Assembly (NCBI RefSeq): GCF_004337985.1
Contig: NW_021940919.1
Coordinates: forward strand, 1,895,874 to 1,959,873
Direction: 5' to 3'
Length of the DNA stretch: 64,000 nt
DNA from: Pyricularia pennisetigena
Taxonomy: Eukaryota > Ascomycota > Sordariomycetes > Magnaporthales > Pyriculariaceae
In this document: positions 54,084 through 64,000 of the stretch, in pieces
How positions within the stretch are numbered: the stretch's first letter is position 1
How the letters are laid out: every line of letters begins with the position of its first letter
Made by a program: the position numbers and the translations under genes
Notes under the pieces: generated by a model
What the model was told of the DNA's origin: nothing
What the model saw: only the letters and a program-made list of their open reading frames with translations
Databases searched by the model: none

Positions 54084-56600
54084 TTTATTATAATTTAACC
54101 CGCTCCCAACAAATCGATTAAAATAGGAAAAAAGAAATTGAAATTCCAGGAATTTGAAATGGAAAACAATATTTTCCGTATCCAATAGGAAATTGCTCGT
54201 TTACAACGAAAATCCTCCGGTAAATTGAATCGGTTATTGTGTTTGCGCAAATAAGAACGTATTTTTTTTTAATTTCGTAGCGAAACCGAGGCCGTTCGTT
54301 TACATACCAAATTATCGGTTAAAAATGCTGCGGAAAGGAATCGTTTAGGTGTTAATAAATTGCTTTTCGATAACTTTTTCGAATCGGGGTTAATTCCGGA
54401 ACTGCCTTGTCTAAATTACGTTAATATTGTCAGTTGGTTTTCGGTATTAAATGCCGATCCGCACGATTGGTTTTTTGCAGGTTTTATGTTTAAAAATAAT
54501 AAATCGTATTTTTTAGGTGGTCCTTTTTTGGTTGATTTACTTGCAAATCCAATTCCTAATAATATTGGCGAGATAATTCTTGGTAATTTTGGAGGTTGGT
54601 AAAAGGTTCTGAAATATTTTTTTCGCGTTTTCAATTTTTCCATTTAATAAAATATTTTATTTTGCCGTGCTTGCGTTTGTGGTCCAGTATTTGTTCGACG
54701 TCGTACGTTTTTCTGCGTCGATTTCGATTGTTTTTTAGGTATTGGTCCCGTATGATAATAGTTCCAATAATAATACGTAAAACGTTGGGTAAACTTTTAT
54801 AATATTTGGTAATAATAATTTATAATTAGTTTCCCTAATATTTTTATCGATTTTAAAAAATCGAAATTTTTTCGAATTAAATTTACCGTTTAATCGCCGT
54901 ATTCTAATACTACGTCGAATGAAATAAACGCTATTTCTTTTTCAAAAAGATAATCCCTTTATCCGATATTGGTTAGCGTATTTAATTAATTTTTCTCGTA
55001 CGAATTCTAATTTTTATTGGAATATGTGGTGGAATTTTTGTCATTCGTTTATTTGTTCATCGGTTCGTGGGGCCGTAGTCGTGGTTGTTGGTTTTCCATA
55101 TACCGGAGGATTCAATCCGTAATTGGTATAAACCGGGGTTATTTTGGTATTTTTATTTTTTAAGCCATTGTACGCGAATTGCGATATAAATAATAATTAT
55201 ACCCAATTATCCTATATATAATTTATATAATATTTTTGGTATTATGGTAATACTTGGTTCGCTCATTTTGATTGTCCGTCCGTCTATAGGTGGAATGATG
55301 CAAATAATTTATGGTCGGTTCCTAATTGTTTTATGAAAGATCTCCAAAATTTTGATGTAAATATTTTATTTCTATCCGTAATAATGTTTTTTGGAGATCC
55401 GTGGTTATTAATAATCATTTGTAAAAATGTGTAAGCGATCTTTTCGGCGTTGCTACTTTTTTTATGAAATAGGAAATAGACGTATCTGGCAAATTTATCT
55501 ATTAATGATATGGGTTGCTAACAGGGGTTTAGGCATTAGCCTGGGTGCGGCGTGGTGCTAGTTACGTTGCAAAAGCCTGTAATTACAGGGCTTAAATGCA
55601 CCAAATTGTTCACTAAATTTGGGATTGATAGATTTAATTCATTAGTGGGGGAAATTTTGCTTTATTTCCCTTACATATTTTTCGATATCGAAGTGGGGGT
55701 CCGCACCCCGCAAAAGGTTCCGGTGCCGCACACGATTTTCCGAAAAATTATTTTGTATGCGTTGTTAAAAAAAAACCTTCATTTCCATATAAACCATTTT
55801 TGGGTTCGCACTAATTTGCTAATTTGGTGAAAATTTCAACCCGATACAGGGTAATTAACTCGTAAGTGCAGGGTGGGTATTAAACCCGGTACAGGGTAAA
55901 ACCCCATTCTTTAATTTTAAATCGCAATTCCTGCAATATATAAAATATAATAAAAACTCCGACAGCCCCAACAGCCCCAGTTCGGCACTATTTATTATGG
56001 TTTATATACAAATAAAAATGGACCTCTTGTATGTTAAATGACGCATATAATTAGCATCCCCTCTTTTTTGCTACTACTCACATAAAGTCGGAAAAGAAAA
56101 ATATATAAAAAATAAAAAAATAAAACCCCAAAAAAGAATCCCCCGTATGTCCCAGCCCGACTTAAACTCCCGATATAAACCCCTTGGATAATTGAACCCT
56201 TTATACAGACCTGTAACCCCCGAAATGGACGAACCCCCGAATTGGAAAAAACCTCCAAAATTGTAACAACCCCCGGACTCGAACCCCCGATTTGCATATT
56301 ATTAACCCACGGAATTAATTAATCAAATTAGGTAATTAATTTGGCTATTTGTTGGTAATAGTCCAAATTAGGTATATTATATAAGGTATTTCGAATGCGT
56401 AAATCGCCCAAAATACGAGCTTTTTCAATTTTAATTCAATTTTTGGTATAAGGTCGGTATAAATTGCTTATTAATTAACCTGTGCAGGGTAGACTCGGGT
56501 AATACGGCCGGTCTTAGGCTAACAAAAGTCCAATATTTGCAAATAAAGAAAATGTAATGAGTAATTAGTTAACGAATTAATTAAATGCCTTAAAATTTAA
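54084..56600. other. Stop-dense AT-rich retroelement debris
   Basis: Around 54180-54600 the plus strand still reads like a small gag-type protein (EIARLQRKS, then after a frame break ETEAVRLHTK and LLFDNFFES). No intact gene. The remaining sequence has no recognisable domain; a GC-richer GTGGGGGTCCGCACCCCGC block sits near 55694. Confidence 0.4.
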
Positions 56601-56609
56601 TAGGTAAAA

Positions 56610-59580
56610 GCTAAACTTTGAGGGGTTTAAACCCTATTAATTTTAAAAAAACTTAATAAACTGGAAGCGTTAAGGGTTTTGTTAGGCCATTAGCGGGTAT
56701 TTGTTTGGATTCCAGGTATTTGAAAATTATTAATCCTTTTATAACTAATTCCCGTACGTAATGAAATTTTAATAACGTATATTTAGTACGTTAGTGGTGC
56801 GTAAGGTTATGTGCGTTAGCTATAAAGCCTGTATTATTTCCAAATATTGCAGTAGGGCCTTTGATAAATAGTCCAATTTTTATAAATAAGTTTTTAAATT
56901 ATTAGATTTTACGCAGGGCTTCCGTTAAGGCATCGGTTTTGGTTTTTGGAGTGTTTAAAACTATAATATTAGCTTTTTTGCATTTCCACGTTATAAGGCC
57001 CCCAGATAAGGTATACAAATATCCGTAAATGGATTTTAAACTTTCCCTAGCCCCGGCAAAATTGCTATTACTAAAACCCAGTAATTTTAAACCTTTAAAA
57101 CTCCCTATTAATAAATTGGGTGGTAATTCGGTTTTAAATATTTTATTTCCGTAACAAATAAATAAGGATTTAATACCCGCTAAAGAACGTAATAGGTTTT
57201 TAACTGCCGTTAAGTGGATTATGGTGGTTTTTATTAAAAAACGTAAAAGCCACTAAACCGTAAAACCAATATCCGGGCGTGTTAATAGCATTAAATACAT
57301 AAAAGTGCCGAAAATACGCTATAATAATTTAATTTCCAACGTATTTACGGGTTTACCCCCGCTATATTTTGGTATATCCGGTTATAAAAGAGTAAATATA
57401 AATTTGCAATTAGCTAATCCGAACGTTGCTAATGTTTCCTTTATATATTAATTTTAATGGAGCCAAAATAGGCGTTTAATCCTATTTTTTATAATTTGAA
57501 CGCCTAAAAAATAGGTTGTAGGGCCCTTATTTTCCAACGCGCATATTTTATTAAAACGGGTTTTTAAATCCTTAATATACTGCAATTTAGGATTCATTAG
57601 CAGGTAATTGTTTACAAAAATAACGATAAAATGTTTGGATTTAACGTTATAAAAAACAGCGAGATTAGAAATTATTGGTTTAGAACCTTTTTTAAAAAAT
57701 AGGATTTTAAATTTGTTTTACCATTTTTAGGACCCTGTTTCAAACCATATAGCGCTTTTTCCAACTATATAACCTGGAATTTTTTCGGGTTATAACCCAC
57801 TTTCACTAAAGGCTTAGCGGTAATAGGGTTACAATTTTTTACCCATTCGTTAAAACCGTTTGAAATTTGCAAATATATATTAACGTCGGTAAGGTCACTA
57901 TTTAAAAACGCACCGATAAAGTCGATTTGTTTCATTTCCCAATTTTGTGTATTAGCTATAGCTAATAATATACCCCAAATAGGTGGTATATTAATATTAG
58001 CAAAAATTTCGATATAATTTAAGCCTTCGACCTGTAGAAAACCCCTAACAACAAACCTAGCTTTATATTTTATAGGTTTATTATTTTCATCCTTTTTCAA
58101 TTTACGTACCGGCCGGGTAAAAACGAGTTAACGGTTTATAGGCATTTTAATTTTTGGGATAAAACGGAAGGTTTTTGCAGTAACGATTTGGTAACATTTA
58201 AACATTAAAACAGTTAACTACTTAGCATTTTTAGGGTTATTTAAAACCTGTAAATAACTATTTGGTTCACCATTTTTAGTGGGCTTTTTCTTTATTTTTC
58301 TTTAGTTTGAAAACAAAAATAATGCACGTAGTTTATATCCATTAAATTTGGGTTTTCGAACTGCAAATTTAACTCTATATTTTATATTTTAGGTGCTGAA
58401 AAGACCGGAACTTCCGTTGTTTTAAATATTGGATTAGGTACCGCTACCGTTATACGTTTTGGGGGGCAAACGGTAGGCTGTACAGGCCTGGCGGGCACTG
58501 TATTTTCGAGGTTTAAATACCCTGTAACGGGTGGTAGATGCCCTGTATTCTTAAGGTTTTTTAAGGGATAATTATCCGTTGGAACGCTGTTAATTTCATT
58601 TTTAAATTCAGAATTAAAATTCCCCTTTAAATTTATATTTTCCCCCTTTAAAATTTGTAACGTTTCCCCTGGAATAACCATATTTTTAACGGTTATACCC
58701 TTTATAGTTCCTACGGTAAAGGTTCTATATACGGCCTGTTTAACGGGTACGTAAACCAACGTTGTAAAATTTAATAAATGGGTGAAAAGTTTCACCGTTT
58801 CGGTGCGGGAACCAATTTATTAAATTTTTGGCGTTTTTCCAGCGGTATGATAACCTGATATACAGTACCAGTAACCCGAAAATACCCTAAATTGGGCTTA
58901 TGCGGTAATTTAAGTTTGAATTCGGAATAAAATTCCTCGTAGGGTGTTAAATCCCTATTAATTACCGCTATACGGTTAATGAAATCAACCATGGCAAATA
59001 GTAAATAATATTATAAATATAATGGTAAACCCGCCGTTTTAATGGTAGACCGAAATTTGTCCAAAATGATTTTAACGGACCGCTCCGTTAATCCGTTTTG
59101 GCCGTGGTTATAAGGATTCGAAATGCTAAAATTAACATTTTTATTTGTAAACTAATTTTAAAAATCTGTATTAATTTCGTACCCCCCGTCGAAGTGAAAA
59201 TTGAAGGGGTAACGCCCGTACGTAGCCTTTAAACCCTTAAAAAAGCTTTTAATTACCATTAAAACCGTAGGTCCGGCTTTATTTCTTAATGGGATAAACC
59301 ACCGACAACGTGATTTTCGGTCCACTAATAACAAAAATACGGGCTTTTTATTGTAAGGATTAGGTTTAAGGGTTATTGTATTATTTTTTATAAAGGCGAA
59401 AATATTAGGGGGTATAGGGAGTGCGATTTTATTTGTACGTTTAACAATAATGGTTTTAATATAAGCAATATAGGTAATTGCCCTAATTTTGTCGAAATTA
59501 GGTAAACCTTTTGTGATTTTAGCGGTCTTTTTTAGCAATAATAACCTTATATGCCCCAAACGCCTGTATTATAACAGGGT
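56610..59580 (-). pseudogene. Decayed Ty1/copia polyprotein
   Basis: Minus-strand fragments appear in polyprotein order. At 59559-59158 there is integrase with LLLVDRKSRCRWF and HFDGGYE. At 58992-58792 there is the integrase C-terminal part (DFINRIAVINR). At 58100-57765 there is reverse transcriptase with KARFVVRGFLQ and MKQIDFIGAFLN. RNase H traces such as LITWKCKKA and the closing ANGLTKPL run down to about 56620. Frameshifts and many TAA stops separate the pieces. The strong AT bias and TA-rich stops suggest RIP-type mutation. It is interrupted on the right by the LTR at 59830. No full reading frame remains. Confidence 0.75.
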
Positions 59581-59829
59581 TTTTTAAACCTGGATTTCAT
59601 TATAATTACCTGTAATTCCGTTTCCTTTAAGGGTTAATTGACCGTCCGTAATCCGTTTTGAATTTGAAGTGAGGTAATTTATAGGGGTTTGCTTTAAATC
59701 CGATAATAAAGGAGGCTTTCACAACGGATTTCTTATATAGGAAACCCCTTTTTTTCGGAAATAGTTCCTTTTATATTAGGTTGTATTTAAAGGTTATTCA
59801 ACGGTGTGCTGGGCCTACGGGGCCCAATC

Positions 59830-60489
59830 TGTGAGGAGGTTACGAGATAGAATAAGCTTAATCTTGAACGCGGGGAAAAGTGGATCACGTATAAGGCTGA
59901 TGGAACGTTGAAGTGGCAGATAACCGTCTGCTAGCGGGTAATAGAGATGATATATTGTTGTTGCACAATCGATTCGTTGAATCGTTGAATCGATGAAGGT
60001 TATGATAAATGAATCTAAGGCTAAGTTGTAAATTACGTGTTCGAATCCGTAGGTGCAGATCTTCGATCCGGATGTCCGGAATGCGGGGTCACGTCACATG
60101 ATTTGGCCTTATTTATGTGACTGACCTGCCGACCTATTGAACCTAACGGCCCATTAAGCCTAACGGCCTATTGTGCTTATGCATGCACAGAAAATCTGCG
60201 ACCACAACGGGATGCGAACCCACGCACTTCCACAACGTATATATAATATAGATTATGGTACGTGCATTATACCACTAAGCTAGATTATTTATGACGTATT
60301 TGTTTTGTTGTTGAAACTATGAATAAAGACGTGATATATAAAGCTTTGTATGTATAAACGCGTATAGGTTTTATTTGTTATTTATTTATTTATTCGATGC
60401 AGGGTGACTAATAAAATTAGCCCGTGCTAGCCGTTATAAGATAATGCAGGGTAGCTAATATAATGAGCCCTGCGCTAGCCATGTTCACA
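59830..60489 (-). repeat. 3' LTR of copia element (660 bp, minus orientation)
   Basis: On the minus strand it begins TGTGAACATGGCTAGCGC right after the polypurine tract TTGAGGGGGTA and ends CCTCCTCACA (TG...CA). It is about 660 bp and includes the same tRNA-like boxes as the 53443-54083 copy (B box mutated to GGTTCGCATCC). It belongs to the copia element reading in from the right edge. Confidence 0.8.
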
Positions 60490-60555
60490 TACCCCCTCAA
60501 TTTATTTATTATATAAAATAATAAACAAATTATCGAGTGGATACGTTTTATTTAT

Positions 60556-63500
60556 TTATTTATCGTTATTTTCTGCACCATTATTAACATTTGCATAGGA
60601 TAATAGATCCTTATGCAAAGGTCCGGGTACTGATTTGGTTAAAAAATCAGCTATATTTAACTTAGTTGGTATATATTTCAACTCAACTAAATTATTATTT
60701 ATAGCTTCGCGGCTAAAATGATATATTATATCGATATGTTTAGATCTTTTATGAAATTCCGGGTTTTCCGCGAGCTTTCTGGTAGACGTATTATCCACTA
60801 AAATTAAAGGGGCTTTAATGTTAAAGCCCAACTTTAAATTATTATTTATTTAATTTAGCATATTATTTAAATATATGGCTTTTTTAACGGCGTCCCGTAA
60901 AGCCATATACTCAGCTTCAGTCGACGATAAAGCTACCGTTTTCTGAAGTTGAGAAGTCCAACTTATTATATTGTTATCGTTACTTATGTTATAACTGTTG
61001 GACAGGCTAAATATATATCCAGTAGTGGAACGGTTTTGATTTAGGTCGTTAGCCCAATCAGAGTCTGTATATCCCTTAATAAATAATATATTATCGTTAT
61101 TTTTCTGGCTTTTATCCTGCAGGTTTATATTATTTATATTATTTATATTATTTATTGACTTTTCGTTAACGTTATTTTTATTGGATCCGTTATTGTTAAC
61201 GTTATGTTGGGATATATTATTAACGTTATATTGTAGGCCAAAAGTGGGATTTTTTAGCAGATATTTAAAAACATTTTCAAGAATCTTGAAATGTTTAGCC
61301 CCAGGATTAGCCATAAACCTGGCGGCTAGGCACGTGCAATATGTTATATCTGGGCGGCTTTTTATTGCTAAATATAGTAATGAGCCTACATTCTGTTGGA
61401 AATCTTTGATTTCCTCTTTTGTAGCTTTATGTTTATTTATATCGAATTTTAAACCTGGTACCCCCGGAATGGTAGAAGGTTTTTCGTTATTTATAATATT
61501 GAATTTATTTAATATTTTATTGGTATAATCTTCCTGGTTAATAAAAGCGGTTTTATTGTTTTTATTTATAGTTATCCTGTTACCCAAAAAATTGGATACA
61601 GGTCCCATACATTTTATTTTTATGTATTTGGATAATTTTTTATAAAAAATATCCAATAACGATAAATTAGCATTAAATGCCAAAATATCGTCGACGTGGC
61701 AAACCATAATAATGCCAAAAAATTGGCTATTATTATCTTGGTTTATATATACGCTTTCGTCGTATGGGAAAACAGTAAAACCTAATTTTATCAGCGTTTT
61801 GGTAAGGTATTTATACCAAAGTCTAGGCGCTTGTTTTAGACTATACAGGGCTTTATTTAATTTACCCACTTTATTTATATATTTTTTATCTGTATATAGC
61901 CCTGTAGGTAACTTTATATATATTTCGGTATCGATATCTGCGTGTAAAAACGCGTTCTTAACGTTATATTGAATAACGTACCACCCTTTATATAATACTA
62001 GCATTATAAGTATATGCCAGGTTTCTGTTCTACAAGTTGTAAAAAAGGTATCCAGGTAATCAACACCCATAATTTGGTGGAATCCCTGCACTACCCATCT
62101 GGCTTTATAACGATACCGTTTATTAATATCCGTAATAAAACGAGTATTATTTATATTGCTCAAGGGTTTTTTCTTAAAAACCCAGCGCCCAGTTATAGCT
62201 ATTTTATTTGGAGGTAAATCCGTTATAGTAAAGGTATTGGATTCTGTTAAGCTATTATTTTCGTCTTTGCAAGCCTGCAGCCAATTTTCCCAATCTTGGC
62301 TTTCCATGGCTTGTTTATAGGTATTCGGTTCTATTAACGAATTTGTTATTAATACGTAATTATCTTCGTTAAAATTAAATTTTAACGATTTATTAATATC
62401 ACGCATTGTAAATAGAACGTCATTATATATTTTATATTCTGCAGAATTTATTGGGGGTTTATTTTTTATGTTTATTTTTATAGACGAATTGTTAGCTGCT
62501 TGGGGATTATTATTATTAATAACAACGTTGTTTTTATCAGCATTATTAACGTTATTCGCGTTATTAACGTTTTTAATGTTATTTTTATCAACGTTATTTT
62601 CATTTATATTTGTATTATTTACTGGATTTACCTCGAAATCTGGTAAAGAGAATTTAACCTCGTTTATACTATTTATATTGGTATTTTCGTTGTTTATATG
62701 TGGATAAAATTTATCCGTTATAAAGGTAATATCTCTGACCAGGAGACATTTCCTTTTATATGGGTCCCATGTTTTATATATCTTTATATTAGGTGTAAAA
62801 CCTACTAAAATACCAATTTTATTTCGAGGTTCAAGCTTCTCTTTATCATGGTTATCGTTATAGTAAATAATACATCCTCAAGGTTATATATAGTTATTTA
62901 CGTGAATTGCATTATTATTTATATTATTTTCACTTATATTGTGAAATATATTGGCTGGCGTCTGCATATTTAAAGCCGTATGTGGGGTGTTATTATATAG
63001 GTATACAGCGGCTAATAAAGCCTCACCCCATAAATAGTTAGGTGCTTTGCTATTAAATAGCATAGCCCTGACCTTATTAAATAGGGTTAAATTTATACGT
63101 TCTATTAACCCATTTGGCTTTTTTGTATATGCAGGCGTAAAATGGTGTATAATACCGTTACTCTGTAACGCAATTTTAAATTGGTTATTTATATATTCGC
63201 CTCCATTATCGGTAAAGAACTTTTTTATTTTTTTTTACCATTTATATTAACGGTATTATTATCCATTTGTTTCTTATATATATTGAATGCCTCTAGGGCA
63301 TCAGCCTTTATTTTTAACAATGCAACACGTAAATAACGTGACTTTTTATCCAAAAACGTTATGTAATATTTATAATAATTATACGTGGGTGGATTTATGG
63401 GTCCACCTAAATCGGAATGGATTCTGTCTAATATATTATAATTTATAATATTTGCAAAAGTCCTGTTTATTTTCCGATTGGATTTTGCAGCTAAGCAAAT

Positions 63501-64000
63501 CTCACACGTATATTTATTATAATTATATATATCGTCTTTGGATATCTTTATTATATTTGTCTTTATTAACTGCAATAGGGGTGTTAACCCTATATGCCCA
63601 TATTTAACGTGTAGTTTGTATATTGCATTGGAAGAAATATCGTTATTATTCGACTTTTCTTCCGCATGTAATATACAATTATTTTCCACAATTTGGGTAG
63701 GTAGAATATATAGCCCATTATTTTTATAACCTTCTGTTATTTTATGTTTATGTTCTTTATGTATCACTATTACTTTATTCTTTATAAAGGTTATAATATA
63801 GTTATGTAGTTGTGCAACAGAGAGTATATTGAACCCAAATTCTGGTACATACTACACGTTATTTATGGTTTCTGTTATACCTGTATCATCGAATTTGATT
63901 TTTATAGTTCCCATCTTATTTATATTTAAGTGGGAAGCATTACCCCATTTAACAGTCGTATTTATATCTTTAACGTCTGTTAAATATTGTATATTGCAAC
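60556..64000 (-). pseudogene. Near full-length but broken Ty1/copia polyprotein, cut by window end
   Basis: Order on the minus strand, from the right edge: the protease tail (YVPEFGFNILSVAQL); the zinc/GAG-pre-integrase segment (HVKYGHIGLTP..CEICLAAKSNRK) and integrase (DRIHSDLGGP, TDNGGEY) to about 62900; reverse transcriptase with KARWVVQGFHQ, YNVKNAFLHADI and the catalytic CHVDDILAF; and RNase H with GYTDSDWAND and LSSTEAEYMAL, ending YIPTKLNIADFLTK. Lesions are visible: TAG at 63852-63854, a frameshift at the A run 63228-63236, stops at 62884-62886 and 62878-62880, and TAA at 60850-60852. Between them long frames, one of 518 codons, remain open despite very AT-rich codons and Asn-rich linkers. 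The 3' LTR is at 59830-60489; the 5' LTR lies outside the window. Confidence 0.85.

Overview
This 64 kb window looks like nuclear DNA of a filamentous plant-associated ascomycete, most likely a Sordariomycete of the Magnaporthales (Pyricularia/Magnaporthe type). The reasons are short GT-AG introns of about 50-130 bp, a CFEM-PTH11-type receptor, fungal Zn2Cys6 and 2OG-oxygenase families, small secreted candidate effectors, and AT-rich retroelement-filled blocks next to normal GC gene space. The species is an inference. Spliced models below were built by hand from reading frame, splice sites and intron phase; every multi-exon model closes in frame.

Left part (1-20 kb) is gene space with a carbohydrate/lipid flavour. 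It holds a four-exon CFEM receptor (207-1982), a secreted Ala/Gly-rich repeat protein (5057-5590), a GH39-like secreted glycosidase (6184-7810), a maltose-permease-type MFS transporter (8543-10183), a GH31 alpha-xylosidase/glucosidase-like enzyme (14031-16105), a secretory lipase (16629-17937) and a secreted alpha/beta-hydrolase (19037-20051). A 91-residue two-cysteine secreted protein (13225-13500) resembles the MAX effector layout. A 27-base assembly gap lies at 10612-10638.

Middle part (20-30 kb) is gene-poor. Two related hAT-like miniature elements in opposite orientation (24796-25234 and 29452-29838) bracket a tiny secreted C2H2 zinc-finger protein (28316-28564) that has a Kex2-type KR site just before the finger.

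The most interesting part is 30.7-47.3 kb, a compact group of nine ORFs that looks like an undescribed biosynthetic cluster. It contains an aspartokinase-derived ACT-domain ORF, a cystathionine gamma-synthase-like PLP enzyme, a LOG-family cytokinin-activating enzyme, an adenylate-type isopentenyltransferase (IPT), a Zn2Cys6 regulator, a class I/II aminotransferase, a 2OG-Fe(II) oxygenase, an ADGF-type adenosine deaminase and an FAD amine-oxidase-like enzyme. Three gene pairs share divergent promoters of 426-548 bp. IPT plus LOG predicts de novo cytokinin formation. The gamma-PLP enzyme, aminotransferase and oxygenase suggest further tailoring, possibly an aminocarboxypropyl (discadenine-like) adenine derivative.

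Right part (47.3-64 kb) is an AT-rich nest of mobile elements. Two inverted copies of a roughly 1.85 kb MULE-like element each have perfect 9-bp target duplications. There are also degenerate LTR repeats, a copia element collapsed by internal deletion, a strongly mutated copia polyprotein, and a nearly full-length but broken copia polyprotein running off the right edge whose LTR carries tRNA-like Pol III boxes.
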